DNA of 64,000 nt from Flavilitoribacter sp020436695. GTDB taxonomy: Bacteria; Bacteroidota; Bacteroidia; Chitinophagales; Saprospiraceae. Below are positions 44,341-52,063 of this stretch, one piece after another (the stretch's first letter is position 1; each line of letters starts with the position of its first letter). The stretch is from the NCBI GenBank assembly GCA_041392665.1, contig JAWKLQ010000029.1:62001-126000 (forward strand), given 5' to 3'. The position numbers were made by a program, and so were the translations under genes. The notes under the pieces are model-generated. The model saw only the letters and a program-made list of their open reading frames with translations, did not search any database and was not told the origin of the DNA.

Positions 44341-47300
44341 TTAGAATCCAAGACGCAGACTGATACCGTAAGAACGCACGCCCGGCAAGATACCGCCCTC
44401 CTGGAACACATAAGCGTTAGAACCCGGAGAGATCTCACCCGGATCGATACCTTCTACGTTGGAGTGGATCAACCAGAGGTTTTTACCGACAAGGGTGATG
44501 TTGATGGAACTGATCGGCAAGTTCTCCAGCATTTTTGTCGGTAGGCTGTAGCCTAGGCTCACCTCTCTCAGCTTCACATAGCTGGCGTCATAAAGGAATC
44601 TTTCGTGCAAAGCGGCCAGTCCGCCGAAGTATTCCTGTGCATCTACATAAACCGTAGTAGGAGTACCGTCTTCCAGTACACCGTCTACACGTACACCACC
44701 ACCTTCGCCAACCGGGTCACGGATCGGATTGCCTTTGTCATTGTTGCCAACAGTCTCAGCAGCCAGGCCGGAAGTAGTACCCCACATTTTGGTAGTAGAC
44801 ATGAACTGCCCTCCCATTTGGAAGTCAACGAAAGCCCCCAGGCGGAAGCCTTTGTAAGTGAATTGGGTACGGAAGCCACCAGTAGCATCCGGCAGAAATC
44901 CTCCCAACCACTGATCTGAATCGTATACATAAGAACCATCTTCATTGATCACGTAATTGCCCTGGGCATCACGTCTGAATTTTCTACCTCTGAACTGGCC
45001 CCATTCCTGACCAACCGGAGCGTTGATGGTAAGCCCCCCCCACATACGACCATCAAGAACAATATTGTCCAGCCCTTCGGTCAATTCATTTACCTGGTTG
45101 GTGTTGGCACCGATGTTGAAGGTAAGATCCCAGGTGAAATCTCTGGTTTGGATCGGCGTAGCCGTTACCATCAGTTCAACCCCCTTACTTTCGATCTCAC
45201 CGGCATTGATCAAGGCCGAGGAGAACCCGCTGGAACCGGGGACGGTCAGTGTAATGATCTCATTGGTGTTCTTGGTATCGTAGTAAGCGAAATCAAACCC
45301 GATGCGATTCTGGAAGAAATTCATCTCCAAGCCCACTTCCCAGGAAGTAGATAAAGAAGGAAGGATTTCGGTATTGACCAATGCATTCGGCAAGGTAAAG
45401 GTAGGATAAGAGCTGTAGGGAGTTTGGGAAGAATAAACAAAAGCGGTCTGATAAGGATCTGTGTCGGAACCTACCTGGGCGACACTGGCTCTGATCTTAC
45501 CAAAAGACAGGAAGTTATTCGTGCCCAACAGTTCTGAGAATACCACACTTACACCCAGTGAGGGGTACAGGTAAGAGTTGTTGTCCAAGGGTAGAGAAGA
45601 AGACCAGTCGTTCCGCAGTGTACCGCCGATATACAGGAAGTCCTTGAAACCAAGGTTGGCAGCACCGAAGATAGAGTTCACTCGTTTCTCAGAAATGTAG
45701 CTTGTCAACGTCGGGCGGTCAATGGAAGCCGACAGGTTGAACAGGTTAGGCGCATTCAGACCACCACTGGTTGCACCGTAGTTATTGTGGTAAGTATTCT
45801 TACGAATGTTCCCCCCCACGTTGGCATCAAGAGAGAAATCGCCGAAGTTCTGGATGTAGTCCAAACGCAGATCGTAGTTGTCTTCCGTTCCGGTAGCGAC
45901 CTGTTCGGAGTAGTAATCCAGCTCCAGACCACCAGTAGCAGTTCTTTCCTCAATACGCTGTGTGTAATGATCCCGGTTAAGAGAACCGGATAGGGTGAAG
46001 TGATCGGTCAGCTTATAGGAAGCACGGACGTTACCGAAGTAGCGATCCCGTGAGTCCGTGGAGTAGTTTTCGTAAACGCTGAAGAACGGGCTGTCCCAGT
46101 ACAGCGGCCGGGTATCCGTTGTACTACGGATGTTCCAGGAACGGAAGGTACCGTCGGCGTTTTTGTAATCGCGTAGGCGGTCCATGTCCAATTGTCTTTG
46201 GAACCACTGGTTAAATGACCCGAGCACATTGTCACCAGCATAGCCGTATTTTGGACGGCCAAGACCATTATTGCCGGAAATATTCAGGTTAGTAGAAACC
46301 GTCAAGCGGTCAGTTACGTCGTGAGAAGCAGCAATGGCTACATTATTCTGGACAACCTGGCTGTTGGGAATGATACCGGTTTGGTTCACGTTCTTGTATG
46401 AAAGACGGAAGGTCGTCTTCTCAGTACCTCCTTCGATGGCGACAGAGTTGTTGTAAGTCATACCAGTATCAAAGAAATCGCGAACGTTGTCCGGTTGTGG
46501 GCTCAGCGGAATTTCTGTTCCGTATTCAGGGGTATTGGGATACCAGCTCCACCAGGGGCGATACATCGTACCGTCCATACGAGGGCCCCAGCTTTCATCC
46601 GCTGCGTAGTTCAAAATCTTGTCACCGGAAGCAGCATCGATCAGAAAATCCTGCGTGTAACCACCACCGTATTCGTTCTGGTAATTCGGAAGAATGTATA
46701 CTTTATCAGCCGTAACGGAAGTATTGACTGTCACACCGATGCCTTTATTCTTCTTACCTTTTTTCATAGTAACAAGTACCACACCGTGCTTACCACGTTC
46801 ACCGTAGATAGCGGTTGCGGCCGGGCCTTTCAGGACAGAGATGCTCTCCACATCATCGGAGTTCAGGTCATTGATCAAGCTACCGTAATCTCTACCGCTG
46901 GTCAATTCGTCAGCGGAACTGAAATTGGCGTTACTGATCGGCGTACCGTCTACCACGAACAGCGGCTGTCCACCTCTCAGGCCAGTAGCTCCCCGAATAC
47001 GGATCTTGGAAGTACCACCCAGACTGGCACCGGAAGCGTTGATCACTTGAATACCGGCAGCTTTACCACCGAGTGCTTCGACAACGTTGTCGTTTACAAG
47101 CGGGTTGAGTGTTTCCCCGTTAACATCCTGAACGGAGTAGCCTACTGATTTCTTATCTCTTTCAATACCAAGACCAGTTATTACAACCTCGGAAAGAGCA
47201 ACACCTTCTTCCAGGGTTACATCATAGACGCTGGAAGCATTCAATCCAATTTCCTGAGTAGCAAAACCAGTGTAGCTGAAAACGAGAGTAGTAGCATCAT

Positions 47301-47490
47301 TGGGAAGGTTGAGCGTATACGAACCGTCAATATCCGTAACTGTACCGGATGTGGTCCCTTTAACCAGAATACTCGCTCCGATCAAAGCTTCCCCGTTGGT
47401 GTCAGTCACCGTACCGGTAACGGTACGTTGGGCAGCGACGATACTCACGCTAACAAACACCCAAAATAGGGCTAGATAGAGTTTTTTCAT
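44341..47490 (-). CDS. SusC/RagA-family TonB-linked outer-membrane protein (system 2)
   Basis: A 1049-residue protein with signal peptide (ending SIVAAQ), beta-sandwich (RTVTGTVTDTNGEALIGASI), linker (EVVITGLGIERDKKSVGYSV), plug (GTSKIRIRGATGLRGGQPLF) and barrel ending YGISLRLGF. The first 120 residues closely match SusC of system 1, while the barrels diverge, implying different ligands. It is the first gene of the operon with the frameshifted SusD. The start context ATTAGTATGAAAAAACTC is shared with system 1. Confidence 0.95.
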   Translation of the reverse strand: MKKLYLALFWVFVSVSIVAAQRTVTGTVTDTNGEALIGASILVKGTTSGTVTDIDGSYTLNLPNDATTLVFSYTGFATQEIGLNASSVYDVTLEEGVALSEVVITGLGIERDKKSVGYSVQDVNGETLNPLVNDNVVEALGGKAAGIQVINASGASLGGTSKIRIRGATGLRGGQPLFVVDGTPISNANFSSADELTSGRDYGSLINDLNSDDVESISVLKGPAATAIYGERGKHGVVLVTMKKGKKNKGIGVTVNTSVTADKVYILPNYQNEYGGGYTQDFLIDAASGDKILNYAADESWGPRMDGTMYRPWWSWYPNTPEYGTEIPLSPQPDNVRDFFDTGMTYNNSVAIEGGTEKTTFRLSYKNVNQTGIIPNSQVVQNNVAIAASHDVTDRLTVSTNLNISGNNGLGRPKYGYAGDNVLGSFNQWFQRQLDMDRLRDYKNADGTFRSWNIRSTTDTRPLYWDSPFFSVYENYSTDSRDRYFGNVRASYKLTDHFTLSGSLNRDHYTQRIEERTATGGLELDYYSEQVATGTEDNYDLRLDYIQNFGDFSLDANVGGNIRKNTYHNNYGATSGGLNAPNLFNLSASIDRPTLTSYISEKRVNSIFGAANLGFKDFLYIGGTLRNDWSSSLPLDNNSYLYPSLGVSVVFSELLGTNNFLSFGKIRASVAQVGSDTDPYQTAFVYSSQTPYSSYPTFTLPNALVNTEILPSLSTSWEVGLEMNFFQNRIGFDFAYYDTKNTNEIITLTVPGSSGFSSALINAGEIESKGVELMVTATPIQTRDFTWDLTFNIGANTNQVNELTEGLDNIVLDGRMWGGLTINAPVGQEWGQFRGRKFRRDAQGNYVINEDGSYVYDSDQWLGGFLPDATGGFRTQFTYKGFRLGAFVDFQMGGQFMSTTKMWGTTSGLAAETVGNNDKGNPIRDPVGEGGGVRVDGVLEDGTPTTVYVDAQEYFGGLAALHERFLYDASYVKLREVSLGYSLPTKMLENLPISSINITLVGKNLWLIHSNVEGIDPGEISPGSNAYVFQEGGILPGVRSYGISLRLGF

Positions 47491-47540
47491 ACTAATTCAA
47501 TAATGGTTAAAAAATAATATTAGAATGGTCAATCCAAACA

Positions 47541-47574
47541 CAAATTAATGGCTGCTCCACCGAGAGTAGTCAAA
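47541..47574 (-). promoter_or_regulatory. Candidate promoter of SusCD system 2
   Basis: On the minus strand TTAATTTG (47541-47548) matches TAnnTTTG at 7 of 8 positions. TTTG (47571-47574) lies 22 nt upstream, slightly longer than the usual 19-21. The rest of 47575-47993 is AT-rich, with no gene seen. Confidence 0.45.
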
Positions 47575-47993
47575 AAAATGCTTGGAATGACTTTCTTTTT
47601 TGTCGCAGATGCATAGAGTTTTTTAAGCCAGATTGGGGATCCGGAGCCATTTTTCAGCTCAGAAGATTTGTCTTGGGATTATAAGATTCTGGGTTTTTAA
47701 GAAAGATCTTTACAGCGTTTTAGAATTGCTAAAACCTAATATTTGGGCTTAAAACAAGAGTCAAAAATCGACATTTCATAAAAAACTGACTCCATTTTTA
47801 GTATTTCAAAAAATATTCCAATACCGTATTCTTACCATAAAGAACGTTAAAAAGTCGCAAATGCTGCCTGTATTAATTTTTTAAGTAATAATTTGTCACT
47901 CAACTTACATTTGTCGACCCACAGGGGTACAATAACGACGCAAATGTAAAAATTTTCGACAGATTGCCATATCTGGGATCACAATTGTTGATG

Positions 47994-48710
47994 TTAGGGC
48001 TTCAACTGACGTAAATACATTTGCATGGTATTCTGTAAACCGTAGTAAAGCGCATCACAGATCAGGGCATGCCCAATAGACACCTCCAAAAGTCCTGGTA
48101 CTTCCATTTGGTAAAACCTGAGATTCTCCAGATTGAGATCATGGCCGGCATTTATTCCGATGCCGATATCATTGGCCAACCGGGCACAACTGCGATGAGG
48201 GGCCACGGCCTTTTCCGGGTCTGCCTTGAAAGCATGCGCATAATGACCTGTGTAAAACTCGATCCGGTCGGCGCCCACTGCTTTAGCTCCTTCCACCATT
48301 TTCTCTTCCGCATCCACAAATAACGACACCCGGATACCGGCTTCTTTCAGGCGGGCAGTCACATCACGCAGGAAGTCTGCTTTACCGAAGGTATCCCATC
48401 CGCGATCAGAAGTCAGCTGGCCGGGATCATCTGGTACCAGCGTACACTGGGCCGGCGGATTGGCCAGTACCAGTTCCAGGAATTCCGGAGTAGGATTGCC
48501 TTCAATATTGAATTCGGTGGTAACCACGGGGCGCAGGGCAGGCACATCATCGTAGCGGATGTGGCGCTCGTCGGGCCGGGGATGTACGGTGATGCCTTCC
48601 GCTCCGAATGCTTCGCAATCTTTGGCCACCTGTACCAGGTCCGGCAAATTACTCCCACGGGAGTTACGGATCAGGGCTACTTTGTTGATATTTACGCTGA
48701 GTCGAGTCAT
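47994..48710 (-). CDS. pdxJ: Pyridoxine 5'-phosphate synthase
   Basis: A 238-residue TIM barrel that condenses 1-deoxy-D-xylulose 5-phosphate with 3-amino-2-oxopropyl phosphate to pyridoxine 5'-phosphate. The active-site loop GITVHPRPDERHIR gives His43, Arg45 and His50. RIEFYTGHYAHAF and GINAGHDLNLENL carry further phosphate-binding residues. The frame extends to 48743, but MTRLSVNINKVALIRNSRG at 48710 is the family N-terminus. Single gene, divergent from the CPBP protease. Confidence 0.97.
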   Translation of the reverse strand: MTRLSVNINKVALIRNSRGSNLPDLVQVAKDCEAFGAEGITVHPRPDERHIRYDDVPALRPVVTTEFNIEGNPTPEFLELVLANPPAQCTLVPDDPGQLTSDRGWDTFGKADFLRDVTARLKEAGIRVSLFVDAEEKMVEGAKAVGADRIEFYTGHYAHAFKADPEKAVAPHRSCARLANDIGIGINAGHDLNLENLRFYQMEVPGLLEVSIGHALICDALYYGLQNTMQMYLRQLKP

Positions 48711-48805
48711 CTTTGATCTGGATTGAGGCGTAGGCACAGCCAACGCCTAACTAGGTGGTTTATCGTTAGTCGAATACGGCCCACCGCAAACTTGCGCAAA
48801 AGTAA

Positions 48806-48813
48806 TATATTTG
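48806..48813 (+). promoter_or_regulatory. -7 box of the CPBP protease gene
   Basis: TATATTTG is a perfect TAnnTTTG match 39 nt before the ATG at 48853. No clear -33 TTTG was found at 19-21 nt. Confidence 0.4.
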
Positions 48814-48852
48814 GGCTTTCCCTCATCATTAAATTCCGGAGAGGCGCTTTTC

Positions 48853-49794
48853 ATGAATCTTTTTTCTTTCGATGGGCCCGATGGAGAAACTGCTGCCGGG
48901 CTGAGCAATTCGCTGTTACTGAAGCTGATCTTTCTGCTGCTGAGCATTATTATATGCAGCCTGCTGGGGCTGTTACTGATCCAGTTGTTGAGTCAGGCCA
49001 CGGGAATGACACTGACGGAGATAGTGCCAATTTTAAATCCGGAAAGCCCACTGGAAGAACGCAATTTCATTCGTTGGAGTCAGTTGCTGAATCAACTAAC
49101 CAGTTTCGTCCTCCCGGTTCTGCTCATGAGCTGGTTCTTTTACCGCCGGGATATGTGGCGTTCCCTTTCACTCTATCCGCCGCCACATATCGTGCTGATC
49201 CTTTTTGCGGGTATCATTATGCTGACGTCTTTTCCACTGACCCAACTGGCGTACTGGTTCAATCAACAACTACCGCTACCCCCCTGGATGTCAAATATGG
49301 AAGACCAGGCCAACGATACCATTAAGGCGCTGCTGGTCATGGATTCTCCCGCCGTATTTCTTTTCAACCTAACGGTCATTGCCCTGATGCCGGCACTGGG
49401 AGAAGAGTTGTTGTTTCGGGGTGTCATTCAGCAACAGATCGAAAAACATTTCCACCGGCCGGTAGCTGCCGTATGGATTTCCGCCGTGATATTCAGTGCT
49501 TTCCACTTACAGTTTGCCGGTTTCTTTCCCCGGCTTCTGCTGGGAGCACTACTGGGTTACCTGCTGCTATGGACGCGCAGCTTGTGGGTGCCGATGGCCG
49601 CACACTTTGTATTCAACGGGGCCCAGATCGTTGGGCACTATATGATCGGGGAAGAACTCATTGCCACCGAACAGAATAAGGAGATATCTGCAAACTGGCC
49701 GGCAGCAATACTATCGGTGATCCTTCTCTTCGGATTGATCTACCTGATGCGAAGATTCATAAGGCGGGAACAAGGGCCGGTAGAAAGCAGCTGA
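48853..49794 (+). CDS. CPBP-family intramembrane glutamic protease
   Basis: A 313-residue membrane protein with about eight hydrophobic spans. The Abi/CPBP motifs are present: EELLFRGVIQQQIEKHF (EExxxR), FSAFHLQF (FxxxH) and HFVFNGAQ (HxxxN). These are related to the Rce1 CAAX protease and bacteriocin self-immunity proteins. The substrate is unknown. A TTG at 48811 is in frame but lies inside the predicted promoter, so the ATG at 48853 is preferred. Confidence 0.88.
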   Translation: MNLFSFDGPDGETAAGLSNSLLLKLIFLLLSIIICSLLGLLLIQLLSQATGMTLTEIVPILNPESPLEERNFIRWSQLLNQLTSFVLPVLLMSWFFYRRDMWRSLSLYPPPHIVLILFAGIIMLTSFPLTQLAYWFNQQLPLPPWMSNMEDQANDTIKALLVMDSPAVFLFNLTVIALMPALGEELLFRGVIQQQIEKHFHRPVAAVWISAVIFSAFHLQFAGFFPRLLLGALLGYLLLWTRSLWVPMAAHFVFNGAQIVGHYMIGEELIATEQNKEISANWPAAILSVILLFGLIYLMRRFIRREQGPVESS

Positions 49795-49807
49795 TGTCCG
49801 GTATCTT

Positions 49808-49866
49808 CCAACCTCCAAACGTCCAAAAATCCAAACGTCCAAACATCCAAACATCCAAACGTCCCC
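49808..49866 (+). repeat. Short tandem words CCAAACGTCC/CCAAACATCC
   Basis: About six imperfect copies of an 8-9 nt word (CCAAACGT, CCAAACAT) follow the CPBP stop and end in seven C. No complementary arm is adjacent, but the reverse-complement word (GGACGTTGGGAT...) occurs after cdsA at 50903-50945, so the two half-elements flank cdsA. Confidence 0.7.
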
Positions 49867-49951
49867 CCCATTATCCCTTAATCCAAACTTCTAAACCAAC
49901 AATAACAAAACTTCCCAAAATCCCGATGTCTCAATATCTCACCAGATTGAT

Positions 49952-49959
49952 TATGTTTG
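49952..49959 (+). promoter_or_regulatory. -7 box immediately before cdsA
   Basis: TATGTTTG is a perfect TAnnTTTG match ending only 4 nt before the ATG at 49964. If used, the mRNA would be leaderless or nearly so. Confidence 0.35.
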
Positions 49960-49963
49960 CGCT

Positions 49964-50800
49964 ATGAAAGGTTTGTTGAAGCGAGCATTCACCGCCCTGG
50001 TCTTTGTTATAGTTATGCTGGGTGGACTTTACGGCGGGCGCTATTCTTTTGTGCTGCTCTTCGCAATTATTACCGTCCTGTGTTTATGGGAATATTACAG
50101 CATGGTGCTGGTACGTAATACCCGCCGCGACTATTGGCGTAAATTGCTGGGTGTGGGTATGGGGCTTGTACCATTTATGCTGGTTTCCATCGTACAACTG
50201 AATCTGGTCAATAATCCGGAAGATTTCGTTCTACTCAGCTCACTGCTTCTTTCTCCTTTTATCTTTTCGGCTTTCATTTACGAGCTGTATATGGGCTCCG
50301 AACTGCCCTTTACCAACATTGCCTTTATAGTTCTAGGAGTGATCTATATCGGTGTTCCTTTCGCGCTGTTGGATTTTGTGGCCTTCAACGGAGAATTTTT
50401 TTACGCCGACACCGTCTTCGGATTGCTGCTGATGACCTGGGCCAATGATACCGGCGCCTATCTGGTGGGCAGCCAGTTTGGAAAGCATCGCCTGTTCGAA
50501 CGCATTTCGCCGAAAAAGACCTGGGAAGGCACTATCGGCGGTATCGTGATCACCCTGATCATCGCCTTTGTGCTGAGCTTGATATTTACGGAGCTGCAGA
50601 CCATCGACTGGCTCATCCTGGGCCTTATTATTGCTATTTTCGGTACGTTGGGTGATCTGGTGGAGTCCATGCTCAAACGCAGCGTACACGTCAAAGACTC
50701 CGGCAATCTGCTCCCGGGCCACGGCGGTGTGCTGGATCGCTTCGACGGCTTTATTTTCGTTCTGCCTTTTGTTACGGCTTACTTATTATGGATCCGGTGA
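49964..50800 (+). CDS. cdsA: Phosphatidate cytidylyltransferase
   Basis: A 278-residue inner-membrane protein with about seven spans. It has the CDP-diglyceride synthetase signature SPKKTWEGTIGG and GDLVESMLKRSVHVKDSGNL followed by PGHGGVLDRFDG. It makes CDP-diacylglycerol from phosphatidate and CTP, the precursor for phosphatidylserine and hence the substrate of the psd product encoded next. Confidence 0.96.
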   Translation: MKGLLKRAFTALVFVIVMLGGLYGGRYSFVLLFAIITVLCLWEYYSMVLVRNTRRDYWRKLLGVGMGLVPFMLVSIVQLNLVNNPEDFVLLSSLLLSPFIFSAFIYELYMGSELPFTNIAFIVLGVIYIGVPFALLDFVAFNGEFFYADTVFGLLLMTWANDTGAYLVGSQFGKHRLFERISPKKTWEGTIGGIVITLIIAFVLSLIFTELQTIDWLILGLIIAIFGTLGDLVESMLKRSVHVKDSGNLLPGHGGVLDRFDGFIFVLPFVTAYLLWIR

Positions 50801-50863
50801 CAACGTACGCCCGGTTGCTATTGTTGAAAGGGGCAGTTGGATACAGACTAAAATCAAACCTGG

Positions 50864-50880
50864 TAGTTTGACGGGAATAA
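50864..50880 (+). repeat. TAGTTTGACGGRAATAA motif, copy 1
   Basis: TAGTTTGACGGGAATAA lies between cdsA and psd. It matches copies at 51838-51854 and 63757-63773 with at most one base difference; copies 1 and 2 extend the match with ATGRA. Confidence 0.75.
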
Positions 50881-50902
50881 ATGGAATCATATTACTAGAC
50901 AA

Positions 50903-50990
50903 ATGGACGTTGGGATCTTGGGATCTTGGGATGTTGGGACATTTGGATGAATCCCAAGGTCCTAACCTCCAAATTTCCAAATGCCGTCAG
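50903..50990. repeat. Word-repeat quasi-palindrome between cdsA and psd
   Basis: GGACGTTGGGATCTTGGGAT continues with CTTGGGATGTTGGGACATTTGG (four TTGGGAT-type words). It is answered by CCCAAGGTCCTAACCTCC and AAATTTCCAAATG. Confidence 0.72.
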
Positions 50991-51011
50991 TAAAAATGAA
51001 ATACGAACAAA

Positions 51012-51659
51012 ATGATACATAAAGAAGGATATAAAATACTCATTGGCCTATTCCTGATCCTGGCGCTGGTCGTTGCAGCAACAGCGATCTGGGCTGTTGT
51101 TCTCTTTCCTATTGTACTGGCAGCAGCCATCATTTTCTTCCTGCTGATCTTACAATTTTTCCGGAATCCCAAACGATTGATCGCTTCCACCGATAACGAG
51201 CTGGTTTACGCACCGGCCGACGGCAAGGTGGTGGTGATCGAGGAAACCGAGGAAAATGAATATTTTAAGGATCGACGTCTACAGATCTCCATTTTCATGT
51301 CTCCCGTCAATGTGCACGTCAACCGCAATCCCATCGGTGGTAAGGTGGTATACAGCGAATATCATCCGGGAAAATATCTGGTGGCCTGGCATCCAAAATC
51401 TTCCACCGAGAACGAACGCACCACGGTGGTGATCGACAGTGGCCGGCATCAGGTATTGTTCCGCCAGATCGCCGGAGCCATGGCCAAGAGGATCAAGAAT
51501 TATCTCAAAGTGGGCCAGGAAGTGGATCAGGGTGGGGAAATGGGATTCATTTCTTTCGGTTCGCGGGTCGATGTCTTCCTGCCGCTCGACGCAAAGGTGT
51601 CCGTCAGCATTGGTCAAAAAGTGAAAGGGAATGTGACGGTACTGGCCAATCTTGTCTGA
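51012..51659 (+). CDS. psd: Phosphatidylserine decarboxylase family protein (short, archaetidylserine-type)
   Basis: A 215-residue proenzyme. Two N-terminal membrane spans (about 8-45) precede QFFRNPKR and the PSD core (ISIFMSPVNVHVNRNPIGGK; TENERTTVVID). The self-cleavage site is Gly183-Ser184 in SFGSRVDVF; Ser184 would become the pyruvoyl group of the small alpha chain. It makes phosphatidylethanolamine from phosphatidylserine. The PssA gene is not in the window. Downstream of cdsA on the same strand, separated by repeats. Confidence 0.94.
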   Translation: MIHKEGYKILIGLFLILALVVAATAIWAVVLFPIVLAAAIIFFLLILQFFRNPKRLIASTDNELVYAPADGKVVVIEETEENEYFKDRRLQISIFMSPVNVHVNRNPIGGKVVYSEYHPGKYLVAWHPKSSTENERTTVVIDSGRHQVLFRQIAGAMAKRIKNYLKVGQEVDQGGEMGFISFGSRVDVFLPLDAKVSVSIGQKVKGNVTVLANLV

Positions 51660-51786
51660 TGTTACGATACTACGATGCTGAGATACTACGATGCTGAACT
51701 GATCTCGTGGTGCTATGCCATTAAGCTTACCCATGCATACCATTCCATCACAGTATTGCAGCATCGTAGTATTCCAGTATCACAGA
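51660..51786. repeat. Word-repeat quasi-palindrome after psd
   Basis: ATACTACGATGCTGAG and ATACTACGATGCTGAA (two near-identical tandem words) are answered by CAGTATTGCAGCATCGTAGT and ATTCCAGTATCAC. The arms are separated by about 60 nt of unrelated sequence. Confidence 0.78.
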
Positions 51787-51837
51787 AATAATTATCTTAG
51801 CGTCACTTCCCATTGAGCCCATTGATTCCGACCTTAG

Positions 51838-51854
51838 TAGTTTGACGGAAATAA
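51838..51854 (+). repeat. TAGTTTGACGGRAATAA motif, copy 2
   Basis: TAGTTTGACGGAAATAA, 45 bp before the small membrane protein start. Identical to the copy at 63757-63773. Confidence 0.75.
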
Positions 51855-51898
51855 ATGAACCAATTTTTTCTCCGTCTCTTAACGAAAAACACACACAG

Positions 51899-52060
51899 AT
51901 GGCTGTTAATTCCAAACCTGTCGACGACGGAGTGAATGAGGTAGACTCCGATGACCTTCCCCCTGTATTATCTTCCTGGAATCAGATCTATGCCGTGGTG
52001 CTGATCCTGCATGCGATCATTATTCTCCTATTTTATCTCTTTACACACGCCTACGCCTAA
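51899..52060 (+). CDS. Small single-span membrane protein preceding the symporter
   Basis: A 53-residue protein. The hydrophilic N-terminus (MAVNSKPVDDGVNEVDSDD) precedes one membrane segment (IYAVVLILHAIIILLFYLFT). It ends 3 bp before the symporter start, so it is translated in the same operon. It could be a small accessory subunit of the transporter. No family recognised. The frame is open upstream to 51842, through repeat copy 2, but the ATG at 51899 is the only sound start. Confidence 0.7.
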   Translation: MAVNSKPVDDGVNEVDSDDLPPVLSSWNQIYAVVLILHAIIILLFYLFTHAYA

Positions 52061-52063
52061 GCT

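Noticed and set aside
48811..48852. TTG upstream start for the CPBP protease
   Set aside because: The TTG overlaps the predicted -7 box and the ATG at 48853 gives a normal N-terminus.
49808..49866. Possible CRISPR-like or VNTR array
   Set aside because: Repeat unit is only 8-9 nt without spacers and there are no cas genes; classed with the intergenic word repeats.
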